DNA of 64,000 nucleotides from an uncultured Verrucomicrobiota bacterium (GCA_937127435.1 CAKZLZ010000104.1:1-64000), one strand, 5' to 3'. Positions 52,398 through 62,372 are shown, numbered from the stretch's first letter. Notes: a model not told the origin generated them from the letters alone. Made by a program: numbers and translations.

Positions 52398-55300
52398 ATG
52401 AATCTACACTCAATACTCACCTCCCGCATTAGATTTGCATGGATTGCAACGCTCACAACCTTTGTCTTATCTTCAGCAACATCCTTTGCACAGCGCAACG
52501 TTCCCGTGATTGATTTTGGTGATGACCTATGTTGGCATGGCGGCACATGGGGCTTGCCTCACTATCGCAACGATTATGTCAAACAACTGTACAAAGGCTC
52601 TAAAGACGGTGACTGCACTACTGATGTTAGCGGCAATGGCAGCACGGAAAAAGACTCAATCGCTTATTATGAGTTTTCAATGGATGTGCCCTACAATCCT
52701 ATAGGCTCTTTCTACAACATACACGGTAATAACACTCGCTTCTACGGAGGCGCGGTAACCTACTGGGCGAATCGAAAACCCAACTGGCAAGAAGGCGGCA
52801 TCAATATCGACCACGAATTACGCGACGACTTCAACCTTCACTCTTACGCAACGGAAGGCGGAGACATTGCCCTGCGTACCTTTGGCGTATGGTTGTGGAA
52901 AAAAGAAGACTTCATGAATGAAGGAAACCAATTCAAAGTATCTTCCGACCGCAACAGCCGAATAGCCCTATACGTTTCTCGTTACTTTCAAGATTACGAA
53001 GAAATGCGTTTTATTGTTCAAGATGGCAATGAGTTCTTCATCTCAGAGAAACACCCCGATTCAGGTAAAGCCCATCACCTGTATGAAATGAGGCTATCCG
53101 ACACAAAGTGGGCACCCTACAATCCTCAAGCGCCTTACGACATTGAATTTGACCCATCCACTGCGAACTTTAGCTCACATCAATTTAAAGATATACAGTC
53201 CGCTGGATGGTATGTTGCCAAACCCACTTTAGGAAAAGCCGCACTATGGGTTAAATGGTATGCCTTTGGTTTAGACGCTGTAGTCAATCGCCCAGAATCT
53301 CCCAGTTACCTTGTGCCAATGAAAAGCCTATCGGGCGGTTCATTTATTAGCAAAGAGCCTGTCAGTTATGGACAATGGCGGACGATTTATCAGTGGACTA
53401 ACCGTAACCAATACGACATGCACGAAGGACACGTTTATGATCGCGATGGCGACATGGGCATGATGTCCCTTGATAATGCGACACACTCAAGCGCAGACCC
53501 CGTAACCGACATCACCGCGCTTGATGCGCTTTCTTGGGCAAACGCATTATCCGCTTATGAAGGTTTGGAGCCCTTGTTTTACACCGATGAAGGGTTTCAA
53601 AATGTTTTACGCAAAGTGATGGATCGCCAGCAACCCGGTAAGGAGAATTGGCGTCCTGAGGTTTTTGTCAAATGGAGTGCAAACGGCTTTCGCCCCGCAA
53701 CTGAGCAAGAACGTCCAGGAAGTGCAGATGGTTTTTACCTAGTACGCTCTAATAGCGTCCCTCCTAGCGATGCGTCCAGCGCGTTTGCAGATTGGGCAAA
53801 ACGCTATCAAGCCCTCGACGTCAAAGCCGTAGCCAGTAATCCGAACCTGAAACTTATTCCCGTTCAAGGCGGCTCCTACATCCGCAAAGATGGTGCGGAG
53901 ACCCAAATCAAATCTTTTTATCTAGCCGAAACGGAGACTACTTTTGAACAGTGGAAAAAAGTCTATGCTTGGGCAGTCAATAACGGCTATACCTTCGATC
54001 GTGATGGTGATCTTGGAAGTATGGACTGGAGTGAACGGGGCACTGTCTTCACTCAAGACGAACCGGTGACTCAAATCTCACACCTTGATGTTTTACTATG
54101 GTGCAATGCTCTGTCCGAAATGGAAGGCAAAACCCCTGCTTACTACACGGATAAGGCCATGACTGACGTGATAAAAAGCGTTCGACGTTTTCGAACCGAA
54201 AACACAGAAAAAGGCCCTGCATACTATAGGCTTCCTGATCAAGGGCAGATGACTTTTTATGTGCGCTGGGATGTAGATGGTTATCGCATCCCCAGTAATT
54301 GGGAATGGCAATATGCCTATCGCAGTGGCAACAATGCTCAAAACACTTACCCATGGGGATCAGAACCCATCGGTGACTATGCTTGGTATGGCGAAAATAG
54401 TTCGGATCGCACACACCCCGTTAAACAAAAGAAACCCAATCCATGGGGGTTCTATGACATGGCTGGAAACGTTTTTGAATGGACCATGGGCGGAGGAGAT
54501 TCCTACTACCTCGTAGATAATCCTCGCGGTAAGAATATGCCCGTAGCCATGGGTGGTTCTTTCCGCACTGAAGGCAGCAGAGAAATCGCCCGCATGATGG
54601 AATTAGGCGGCAAGCCTTCCGCTGCGATCAAATCTCCACTTGCTATTGCATACCCTGAGATCGGATTCCGCGTAGCACGCTACGATGCAGATATTCATCC
54701 AAGGGAAGCCCCCCCATACATCCCCGAAAAAGTTTTGCTATTTGATCCTGCGCAAGTACCTACAAACCCTACGCTTCAAGGTGAAGTTTGGCGTGGAAAC
54801 ATTGCTCGAACAGGTGAATTCAACGCCAAAGGCCCTTTACGAGAACCACGACTAAAATGGAAGTTTGATACAGGCAAATCTGTCAAAGCCTCTCCAGTAA
54901 TCGTCAACGGCATTGTCTATATCGGCAGTGATGATGGTAATTTCTATGCGATAGACCTTGCCTCAGGAGAAGAAAAATGGCGCGTTTCAACAGGATCAAA
55001 AATTCGCTCATCTGCTGCAGTCTACGCAGGAAAAGTATTCTTTTTTAATGGCAAAGGAGCTTTCGCTCTTGATGCCAACACAGGGCAAGAAATCTGGAGA
55101 AAAGGACGCGGATTATGGGATGACTCACCTCTGATTGTGCCAGGACCTATCCAGTATAAAAACGGGGAAACCCTCGATGGTATTGTTTTCTATAGTCAAC
55201 CTTGGAAAGGTCTAGTCGGTCTCAATATAGCCGACGGCACAGCGGTCTGGCACTACCGAGACCAACATGGTCCTGGAAAAGATGGTTGCTCCGCGCTTGT

Positions 55301-55901
55301 TCACCGCGGACACATCATTCATTTTCGCGGCAGTCAGGCAACCGAAGTGGTTAACCTACTCACTGAACGTCAAGCCTATGCCATCGACGGCGCGGTGGAT
55401 TTTGGATACTTTACTCCTGCTGCTCGCGACGGTGTTGCTTACTCTTTCATTCGAGGCGTCGCTGCTTTTGATATTATGGCTAACATTCCCAATGGCACAA
55501 AAGGAAGTCACATGAAGAATTACGACTTTAAGTGGCGTTTTTATCCTGGCAAAGAAAAAGGATGGAGCTACCAGAACCATGGGATTTCCTCCATCTCTGT
55601 TGATGCTACAACCGTTTACTTCGGACATAGCAATACCTCAGTTTATGCTTTAGACCGTGAGACAGGAGACATAAAATGGGAAATTCAAACCAATGGTATT
55701 AATCGCTCATCACCTGCCTTAGGCACAGGAAATCTTTTATTCATCGGCAGCTATGACAAGCATGTTTACGGGATTTCAAAATCCGACGGCAAGATTGTTT
55801 GGAAGTTTGCAACCAAAGGCGCAATCCACAGTTCCCCTGCGATCGAAGGCTCAACACTTGTTATTGGCTCTGATGATGGCAGCGTCTACGCCTTAGAATA
55901 A
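52398..55901 (+). CDS. Secreted FGE-fold/PQQ-propeller fusion protein, copy B
   Basis: A 1167-residue protein with the same three-part layout as the product of 20427. After the signal peptide (about 32 residues, SSATSFAQ) comes the unrecognised domain (VPVIDFGDDLCWHGG, GGINIDHELRDDFNLHSYAT); then FGE-sulfatase-fold units, the second complete (YLAETETTFEQW, YRIPSNWEWQYAYRSG, YDMAGNVFEW, GGSFRT, YPEIGFRV); then a PQQ-type propeller (ASPVIVNGIVYIGSDDGNFY, YALDRETGDIKWE). As in copy A, the FGE catalytic cysteine pair is missing. Copy B is AT-richer (26 and 29 G/C of 60 at 52681-52740 and 54301-54360, versus 34 of 60 at 21661-21720 in copy A). It is followed 23 bases later by creatininase copy B. 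Confidence 0.83.
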   Translation: MNLHSILTSRIRFAWIATLTTFVLSSATSFAQRNVPVIDFGDDLCWHGGTWGLPHYRNDYVKQLYKGSKDGDCTTDVSGNGSTEKDSIAYYEFSMDVPYNPIGSFYNIHGNNTRFYGGAVTYWANRKPNWQEGGINIDHELRDDFNLHSYATEGGDIALRTFGVWLWKKEDFMNEGNQFKVSSDRNSRIALYVSRYFQDYEEMRFIVQDGNEFFISEKHPDSGKAHHLYEMRLSDTKWAPYNPQAPYDIEFDPSTANFSSHQFKDIQSAGWYVAKPTLGKAALWVKWYAFGLDAVVNRPESPSYLVPMKSLSGGSFISKEPVSYGQWRTIYQWTNRNQYDMHEGHVYDRDGDMGMMSLDNATHSSADPVTDITALDALSWANALSAYEGLEPLFYTDEGFQNVLRKVMDRQQPGKENWRPEVFVKWSANGFRPATEQERPGSADGFYLVRSNSVPPSDASSAFADWAKRYQALDVKAVASNPNLKLIPVQGGSYIRKDGAETQIKSFYLAETETTFEQWKKVYAWAVNNGYTFDRDGDLGSMDWSERGTVFTQDEPVTQISHLDVLLWCNALSEMEGKTPAYYTDKAMTDVIKSVRRFRTENTEKGPAYYRLPDQGQMTFYVRWDVDGYRIPSNWEWQYAYRSGNNAQNTYPWGSEPIGDYAWYGENSSDRTHPVKQKKPNPWGFYDMAGNVFEWTMGGGDSYYLVDNPRGKNMPVAMGGSFRTEGSREIARMMELGGKPSAAIKSPLAIAYPEIGFRVARYDADIHPREAPPYIPEKVLLFDPAQVPTNPTLQGEVWRGNIARTGEFNAKGPLREPRLKWKFDTGKSVKASPVIVNGIVYIGSDDGNFYAIDLASGEEKWRVSTGSKIRSSAAVYAGKVFFFNGKGAFALDANTGQEIWRKGRGLWDDSPLIVPGPIQYKNGETLDGIVFYSQPWKGLVGLNIADGTAVWHYRDQHGPGKDGCSALVHRGHIIHFRGSQATEVVNLLTERQAYAIDGAVDFGYFTPAARDGVAYSFIRGVAAFDIMANIPNGTKGSHMKNYDFKWRFYPGKEKGWSYQNHGISSISVDATTVYFGHSNTSVYALDRETGDIKWEIQTNGINRSSPALGTGNLLFIGSYDKHVYGISKSDGKIVWKFATKGAIHSSPAIEGSTLVIGSDDGSVYALE

Positions 55902-55924
55902 GGTTGGAATAGAATGAGTAAATC

Positions 55925-56644
55925 ATGAAGCATCAACTAGAATTTCAATATCCTCATCAGCTCAAGACCATTCTTTCTCAAACTCCGTGGGTTTATATCC
56001 CTGTGGGTGCCATTGAGTGGCATGGGCATCATAATGTTGTTGGGCTCGATGGGGTGAAGGCTCATGGTCAATTGCTACGTGTCGCCGATGCCGTTGGTGG
56101 AGTCGTATACCCCCCCATTTACACAGGGCATTACACAGGAGACCGGAAGGCTCCATTCACTTACATGGTATCTCAATCATCGTTATACCAACTTTTGAAG
56201 GATGTTTTATGTGGACTGGAGAAAGATGGATTTCAAAAGGCGGTACTGTTAAACGGGCATTACCCTAATCATATCTTTATCGGTTACGAGTTGATGAGAG
56301 AATGGAAAAATGAAAATCACAGTATGGAATTACTCTCTATTCGTGAAAGTAATTTTGAAAGAATCAGCGGTGATCATGCAGGGAAAGACGAAACCTCAAT
56401 GATGCTAGATTTGAATCCTGAGTGTGTTGACTTAGGTATGATACAAACAGACGATGAAAACGCCGCTTTAGAAGAAAAAGGTAATTGGCTGGAAGAAGAT
56501 GACTCTCATCCTTTACGCGGGGTGGTGGGTGTTAATCCACGCTCATCCACATCCGAGTATGGGAGTGCATTAAACAAGCGATTAGTAAATGCGATCAGTG
56601 GTTGGATTAAAAATGGTGAAATTGCTTTGGAATATGAGAAATAG
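55925..56644 (+). CDS. Creatininase-family amidohydrolase, copy B
   Basis: A 239-residue protein, exactly the length of copy A. The same ligand set is present: GAIEWHGHHNVVGLD (Glu31, His33, Asp42), LNGHYPN (His112) and GDHAGKDETSMM (His151, Glu156). The YPN variant of the NGHGGN motif is again seen. It starts 23 bases after FGE/PQQ copy B, so they are very likely one operon; copy A instead follows an S15 hydrolase. No signal peptide. The composition follows its AT-rich neighbour rather than copy A. The substrate is unknown. Confidence 0.85.
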   Translation: MKHQLEFQYPHQLKTILSQTPWVYIPVGAIEWHGHHNVVGLDGVKAHGQLLRVADAVGGVVYPPIYTGHYTGDRKAPFTYMVSQSSLYQLLKDVLCGLEKDGFQKAVLLNGHYPNHIFIGYELMREWKNENHSMELLSIRESNFERISGDHAGKDETSMMLDLNPECVDLGMIQTDDENAALEEKGNWLEEDDSHPLRGVVGVNPRSSTSEYGSALNKRLVNAISGWIKNGEIALEYEK

Positions 56645-56765
56645 GGTAACGACTTACGCCTTGCTAAAAATGGATATGAAATCGACTTTCGCGTAAAAGG
56701 TACCCTTCGGATATACCCCCTTATCTTAAGAATAAATGTTTTGTAATTTTTAAATGGAGATCCTT

Positions 56766-59579
56766 ATGTATTTGCCTCTTTTGAACTATAGATTTTTGGT
56801 TGTAGTTATCTGTTGTTGTGGTTGGATCCTTCCTGCTGAAACGCCGTGGTCCGTTTTGTTGAACAATGGAACGACACAAGTGAATTCGCCGGAAGGCAAG
56901 GTGATCGAAGTAACGTCTTTCATTTTCGGACCAAAATTTTCTTGGTTGGGATTTTCAATGACCGACCCGGTGGCGAGTGAAAGCGGTGCGCGTTTTATCA
57001 AAACGGCGAAAACCCGCGCGACGCCTGCGACGGTGACGTGGATGGAGGAGGTTTCCGTAAAAGGGAAAGATCTTACGTGGACCGTACGGGCATCGTCCGA
57101 CCGGGATGTATCCTTAACCTATGCGGCGTTGGGCTTCAGTTTGGGAGAAGCCATGCGTGGGGGTACGGCAGAAGTGACGATGGCGGATGGGGCCACGAGA
57201 ATTTTTGATATCCCTTTAGGAAAATCGGATTTGAAGCAAGTGAAGCAGGTGGTGTTTCGCAAAGAGGGCGCGGTGGCGATGACGTTATCAGTGACGCCGG
57301 CGCTGGATGTGCATTTGGATGGTGGATTTCGTTTTAAGGTAGCGGGGGAGAGCTTGGCTGCGTCCGAACCCAAAGAGGTACGTTTTGTTTTGAGCGGAAA
57401 AGAAGCTCTTACGTTTTATGCTTCTCCTGAAGATTTACCCGATCCGGTAGATACCTCGAAATGGTTTTCTTTTACTCCGACAAACTCCTCAGAAAGAGGG
57501 GCCTTGGGCATGCAGGAATGGATGGAGATACCGAAAACGTTTCTCCAGCTCGATGGAGATCGGGTGTTGGCCGATGGCAAGCCCTTTAAAGTATGGGGAA
57601 CCAATGTGGAATATTCCGCGACCCATCCGGATGCCCGCCGTGCGGAACGACTTGCGGGATGGTTTGCGAAGTGGGGAGTGAATATGGTGCGTCAGCACAA
57701 GCTTACCAATCCGGGATGGGAGGGTTTGGGCAGCAGGCAGAGTGCCTCGGTGTACGATCCCGAAGCCTTGGCCCGTTTCGATTATTTTAACTACCAACTC
57801 CGGGAACACCGGGTGCTTTATGGTTTTTCGCCTATTTGGAATTTGAAGCTGTTTCCCGGTGATAAAGAAAAACTCATTGCCTACGACGAGTTGATGGGCC
57901 CGGGTGGAGATAAAGATACCACCGGTCTGGTGTGGTTCATGAAAGACGTGCAGGATCTGCATATCGAGACCATGCTCAATCTGCTCAACCACCGGAATCC
58001 GCACAGCGGCCTGCGCTACGCGGAAGATCCGGCGCTGGCTTTTGTGGAGATTCAGAACGAAGAGGACGCTTTTTTCTTCACCATTACCCCGGATATTACG
58101 CGCTACCCGACTTACAAGCGGCTGATTGCGGAACAATACAGTGATTGGTTGCAAAAGCGTTATAAAACGGAGGCAAACTTGGTCGCAGCTTGGGGCGCAG
58201 AGGGTCTGAACACCTTCTCAACCGAAGGGGGATATCCGGATGAGTCCCTGAGCGCACGTAACATCATGCCGATTTCAAGCCCTTGGTTGTTGGACAATCA
58301 CATGGGGGATCATCCCCGGGCTGCACGCTTACGTGATACTGCGGATTTTCTGCTGGAATCCCAAAATAATTATTACCAACGCATGACAGATGCAATTCGC
58401 GAGGCGGGATATCAAGGGCCGATTATTGGTTCGAACTGGCAGGCCGGGGAAAGGACGGGGCATTTTTTTAATTTGTATTCCGACGCAAAATTCGGGATCG
58501 TGGACCGTCATAACTACCTCGCCGGGGCCACCGGAAATCCTATGCACGAAATGCTCACGGGGCATCCCTTCCGAAACGCCACTACGTTGGATGATCCCGG
58601 AGGCGCGCTGCTCAGTACGGGGATGCAACAGGTCGCGAACCGTCCGTTTTCCCTGAGTGAGTGGCAGGCCATTCCTCCACACGAATGGATTGCAGCCGAG
58701 ACCGCGATTATTGCGCTCTACGGCATGGGGCTGCAAGGATGGGACATGAGTTATTTTTTCGCTTCCAACGGCGAGGGTTTTACTCCGACGCTGCAGTTTC
58801 CCGGAAATAAAAAGTTTAACAACCAGACCGCGCACGGGATAGGTATGTTTCCTTTGCTGGGTCGTATGATTCTGCGCGGAGATATTACCGAAGGTGCTGT
58901 CGTCGCCCGCCGCACACTCACCTTGGAGCAGGCGCTGAATCAAACCTACGACTTTGAACATAAGACCATTCAGGCGCATGACTTGAAATCCTTTGATGGG
59001 ACTCCCGGCCGTTCAGCGTTAGCCATTGGACGGGTGGTCGTGGATTTTGTTGATAGGCCCACTCCGAGTGAGCTGACATCCCTTGATCCTTATAAGCAAG
59101 GTGATACGTTAATCTCCACCACCGGTCAATTGCGTTGGACAGATCCTGGCGGAACGCAAGCGGGGTACATTACCGTTAATTCTCCTGGAACCCAGGGAGT
59201 ACTGGGATTTGCTCCTCAAGCTCGGGCAACATTTGGAGATGTTTCGATTGAACCAAAAAACAATTACAGTGTGATTATGGCAACAGCCATGGAGCCTGAC
59301 CGCACACTTGCCGATTGCGATGATGCCTTAGTCCTCACAATGGCGCGTGTACGCAACACCGGTATGAAGTTGGTGAGCGGTCTAATTGCAGATCGCGGAA
59401 CGGCTCCTACGATCATCGAACCCGTGCAGACCGTCCTTACGTTTAAACGGCAACCGAAAGAGGTGATTGCTCTGGATCAGGATGGAATGTTGACGGAGAT
59501 TCGCCTGCCGCTACAAGGCAAATCAGTGACCATTGACAGCGGTGAATACCATAGTTTTTACTACCTTGTGAGATTTTAA
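56766..59579 (+). CDS. Secreted GH-A-type glycosidase (family not assigned)
   Basis: A 937-residue protein. The start at 56766 follows a GGAG site; the signal peptide is about 25 residues (ICCCGWILPAET). Residues about 25-260 are beta-rich. A TIM barrel follows: FKVWGTNVEYSATHPD, WGVNMVRQHKL, FVEIQNEEDAFFF with the Asn-Glu acid/base pair, FGIVDRHNYL, and PFSLSEWQ with a candidate nucleophile Glu. A C-terminal beta domain ends with YHSFYYLVRF. The layout is that of clan GH-A enzymes (GH5/GH2-like, beta-specific and retaining). It follows creatininase copy B by 121 bases and converges with the sulfatase genes. The substrate is unknown, perhaps a sulfated beta-glycan given the neighbours. Confidence 0.75.
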   Translation: MYLPLLNYRFLVVVICCCGWILPAETPWSVLLNNGTTQVNSPEGKVIEVTSFIFGPKFSWLGFSMTDPVASESGARFIKTAKTRATPATVTWMEEVSVKGKDLTWTVRASSDRDVSLTYAALGFSLGEAMRGGTAEVTMADGATRIFDIPLGKSDLKQVKQVVFRKEGAVAMTLSVTPALDVHLDGGFRFKVAGESLAASEPKEVRFVLSGKEALTFYASPEDLPDPVDTSKWFSFTPTNSSERGALGMQEWMEIPKTFLQLDGDRVLADGKPFKVWGTNVEYSATHPDARRAERLAGWFAKWGVNMVRQHKLTNPGWEGLGSRQSASVYDPEALARFDYFNYQLREHRVLYGFSPIWNLKLFPGDKEKLIAYDELMGPGGDKDTTGLVWFMKDVQDLHIETMLNLLNHRNPHSGLRYAEDPALAFVEIQNEEDAFFFTITPDITRYPTYKRLIAEQYSDWLQKRYKTEANLVAAWGAEGLNTFSTEGGYPDESLSARNIMPISSPWLLDNHMGDHPRAARLRDTADFLLESQNNYYQRMTDAIREAGYQGPIIGSNWQAGERTGHFFNLYSDAKFGIVDRHNYLAGATGNPMHEMLTGHPFRNATTLDDPGGALLSTGMQQVANRPFSLSEWQAIPPHEWIAAETAIIALYGMGLQGWDMSYFFASNGEGFTPTLQFPGNKKFNNQTAHGIGMFPLLGRMILRGDITEGAVVARRTLTLEQALNQTYDFEHKTIQAHDLKSFDGTPGRSALAIGRVVVDFVDRPTPSELTSLDPYKQGDTLISTTGQLRWTDPGGTQAGYITVNSPGTQGVLGFAPQARATFGDVSIEPKNNYSVIMATAMEPDRTLADCDDALVLTMARVRNTGMKLVSGLIADRGTAPTIIEPVQTVLTFKRQPKEVIALDQDGMLTEIRLPLQGKSVTIDSGEYHSFYYLVRF

Positions 59580-59586
59580 TCTTTCG

Positions 59587-60921
59587 TTAGTCAAGCAGGG
59601 TTCTTGGAATAGGCGGAAAACTGCCACTGGGGAAGCAATCGTTGGTTTCTTCCATCCAGGTATCCAGTTTGGCTGAAAGTTCGGCTTTCACCTGTGCCAA
59701 GGCGGGGTCGTTTACGCGATTCTGCATTTCCATGGGGTCGAGATAGAGATCGTAAAGTGCTTCGGTGCCTTCGGGTTGATCATACCAGCCGAAAGATTCC
59801 AGTAGCGGAGTTGGTGGACCATCATGGCGCATTTGCCGCTGTATGGGTTCATGGAAGCGGAGATATTTGTAGCGTTCGGTTCGAACCGCGCGAATCGCCT
59901 CAAGTTGGCCATGATAATTTTGTTCGGTGAATACAGCTTCGTGCAAATAAGCACAGTCGCCGTGTACTAATGGCACAAGACTTTTTCCTTCGAGCCAATC
60001 GGGTTTAGGAATGTCGAGAACTTCGCAGAGCGTTGGATAGAGATCCAGATGGGTCACCATGGATTCGATGACCTTGCCGCCTTCGAAGCCGCTTCCACGG
60101 GGACCGCGAATAAGTAGCATGACTTCCGTGCCTTGGTCGGTGAGGGTTTTCTTGGCTCCGGGGAATTCGGTTCCATGGTCGCTGGTAATGATGACCAGAG
60201 TGTCCTCGTTGTATCCGCACTGCTCCAACGCAAACAAAACCCGGCCCATGTATTCGTCCATGATCTTTACGCCTTCGCGATACGCTTCCATATCCTGACG
60301 GATCTCAGGGAGATCGGGCAGCCAGGGTAGAGGAGCGGTGTAACGGGAATCGAGTTTTTCGGGATCGGTATAGCGGGTTTTGCTGAAGCGGTCGGATTTT
60401 CCATGCAAGTTCAGCTCGGGTCGGGCAAGGTTATCCCGGTGGGGTTCGTCGATGCCGATCGAGAGAAAAAAAGGTTTCGAATGATCGTAGGTGGAAAGAA
60501 AACGTTCCACCTTATCGATGGTTTCCGGATAGCATTCTCCGGCTTGTGGGCGGGCGGGTTCTTCCTGCTCCAGAATGCGCTGGTAGCCGATGGCGCTGAA
60601 ATCTTTGTGCGGGGCTTCGTGCTGAACTCCCGCCAGTACGGTGAGATAGTCGTGACGGTTGAAAAATTGCACCATATGCTTGTTGTAATCATCCATGAGC
60701 CACCCGTCGTTTCCGGGCAAACCGAACATGCCCATTTGGTGCGGATATTGTCCACTGGTCAGGGCGGCCCGGCTGGGTCCGCAGGTTGGCGCGGCGCAAA
60801 AAGCTTTACGGAACAGCACGCTTTGTTTGGCGAAGGCCATGAGATTGGGATTTTCGAAAGGGAATCCGTAAGGCTGAATATAGCGGCCGGCATCATGGGC
60901 GTGTAGATAAACAATATTCAT
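59587..60921 (-). CDS. Sulfatase, formylglycine-type (no signal peptide)
   Basis: A 444-residue arylsulfatase-superfamily (S1) protein. The sulfatase signature is TCGPSRAALTSG, with Cys47 in C-x-P-S-R as the residue to be converted to formylglycine. The N-terminal HAHDAGRY and the later ITSDHGTEF (Asp-His) supply metal ligands. A clear AGGAGA site precedes the start. There is no signal peptide, so the enzyme should act on imported sulfated oligosaccharides. It follows the second sulfatase and GH13 genes on the same strand with small gaps (operon). No maturation enzyme with an intact active site is seen in the window, so maturation would depend on a gene elsewhere. Confidence 0.92.
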   Translation of the reverse strand: MNIVYLHAHDAGRYIQPYGFPFENPNLMAFAKQSVLFRKAFCAAPTCGPSRAALTSGQYPHQMGMFGLPGNDGWLMDDYNKHMVQFFNRHDYLTVLAGVQHEAPHKDFSAIGYQRILEQEEPARPQAGECYPETIDKVERFLSTYDHSKPFFLSIGIDEPHRDNLARPELNLHGKSDRFSKTRYTDPEKLDSRYTAPLPWLPDLPEIRQDMEAYREGVKIMDEYMGRVLFALEQCGYNEDTLVIITSDHGTEFPGAKKTLTDQGTEVMLLIRGPRGSGFEGGKVIESMVTHLDLYPTLCEVLDIPKPDWLEGKSLVPLVHGDCAYLHEAVFTEQNYHGQLEAIRAVRTERYKYLRFHEPIQRQMRHDGPPTPLLESFGWYDQPEGTEALYDLYLDPMEMQNRVNDPALAQVKAELSAKLDTWMEETNDCFPSGSFPPIPRTLLD

Positions 60922-60957
60922 CGGAGAAATCTCCTGCTTGCGGATGTTGAGTTTGAT

Positions 60958-62364
60958 TTAGGCTTCACTGAATACTTCCTGGCTGATGCTGGGTAAATTT
61001 TTGAGTTCCACCGCGGTCCAGCGGTTGGCTAATCGGTCGCCTTGTGCGTTCATTTCGTCCCAGAGGCGGCCTTTGATGCGGGCGATGTCGTCGGTAAGGT
61101 CGGGGTCGTCGATGCGGTTGTTTCGTTCGCCGGGATCCCGGGTCAGGTCATAAAATTCGTGCATATCGCCTACCGGGTGGTAAACGAACTTGAAGCGGTC
61201 GTCCCGTATCATCCGCATAGAGTAGGCGCCGGACTCTGTTCCGTAGTACTGACTGGTGATCACCTTGCGGGGAGTTGCACCGTTGGCCATGCCGATAAGG
61301 TTTTCACCGACAAAACTTTCAGGAACGGGACAGTGGGCGGCCTCGAGCAGGGTGCGGGCGATATCGATTTCGTTTGAGGCGAAGGCTGAACAGGTTTTTC
61401 CGGCGGGAATCGTACCGGGCTGACGGAGGATCAGGGGGACGCGGGTAACGTCGTCGTACATATTAAAATGTTTGTCCATTTGACCGTGCCCACCGCAGTA
61501 GTCCCCATGGTCGGTGGAATAGATGACCAGGGTATCTTCGGCGAGGCCGAGGCCGTCGAGAGAGTTCAGCACGCGTCCGATATGATGGTCGAGTTCACTG
61601 ATGATACCGTAATAGAGACGAACAATCGGTTGCCAGTCCTCCCAAGACCACTCTTCCAGACCCCAGATCTTCTTCTGACGTTTCTGGGCCGCGGGTTTCC
61701 CTTCCTGGTCATCCGGAAAACTCTGCCAAGGGGGAATGTCTTCAGCTTTGTAGAGCCGGGAAAACTCGCTTACCGGATTGCAGGGAAGATGGGGTTCGGG
61801 TGGGTCCCAACGTAGGCAAAATGGTTGATCGGAATCATCATGGAGGAGATCGATCAAGCGGTCGGCTTGCCAGGCTAACGGGGAGAATTCGGAAGGGGTT
61901 ACTGTGTCTTCGTCGCCAAACAGACCGTGGGGTTTGGCGATGGGTGGAAGATCCCGCGCCTCGCGTTCTTTTGCGTAGTGCCAGAGCGGATGATAGACAT
62001 CCACACCTTCGGCCGGACCGGGTTCGTCACATTCCAATTCACGGTGATATTTGCCTACCCAGCCGGTGCGGTAGCCCTGATGTTTTAGTTCGTTGAAAAA
62101 AGTCGGCAATTCAGGCCGTGCGGCGCGGTTAAGTTCGGCAGTGGGGATACAGAAGGATCCGTGTTCATGCGGCCAGGCGCCGGTGAGCAGAGAGGCCCGG
62201 GCGGGTGTACAGATGGGAATGGTGGCGTAGGCCCGGGAAAAGGTCGTGCCCTCCGCACAGAGTCGATCCAGGTTGGGTGTCTGCAACTCCCTTATGCCAT
62301 GGGCACGGACGCAATCATATCGGTGTTGATCGGAATGGATAAGGAGGATGTTGGGTTTTTGCAT
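60958..62364 (-). CDS. Sulfatase, formylglycine-type (no signal peptide)
   Basis: A 468-residue protein starting MQKPNILLIHSDQHRYD, where the Asp pair region binds calcium. The signature ICTPARASLLTG has Cys52 in C-x-P-A-R. STDHGDYCGGHGQMDKH supplies the further metal ligands. ATG 62364 is chosen; the open frame continues upstream only to a TTG. It begins 8 bases after the GH13 stop codon and ends 36 bases before the other sulfatase gene, so all three are one operon. It is different in sequence from its neighbour, suggesting another position or sugar is desulfated. No signal peptide, cytoplasmic. Confidence 0.92.
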   Translation of the reverse strand: MQKPNILLIHSDQHRYDCVRAHGIRELQTPNLDRLCAEGTTFSRAYATIPICTPARASLLTGAWPHEHGSFCIPTAELNRAARPELPTFFNELKHQGYRTGWVGKYHRELECDEPGPAEGVDVYHPLWHYAKEREARDLPPIAKPHGLFGDEDTVTPSEFSPLAWQADRLIDLLHDDSDQPFCLRWDPPEPHLPCNPVSEFSRLYKAEDIPPWQSFPDDQEGKPAAQKRQKKIWGLEEWSWEDWQPIVRLYYGIISELDHHIGRVLNSLDGLGLAEDTLVIYSTDHGDYCGGHGQMDKHFNMYDDVTRVPLILRQPGTIPAGKTCSAFASNEIDIARTLLEAAHCPVPESFVGENLIGMANGATPRKVITSQYYGTESGAYSMRMIRDDRFKFVYHPVGDMHEFYDLTRDPGERNNRIDDPDLTDDIARIKGRLWDEMNAQGDRLANRWTAVELKNLPSISQEVFSEA

Positions 62365-62372
62365 GTCCGGGA

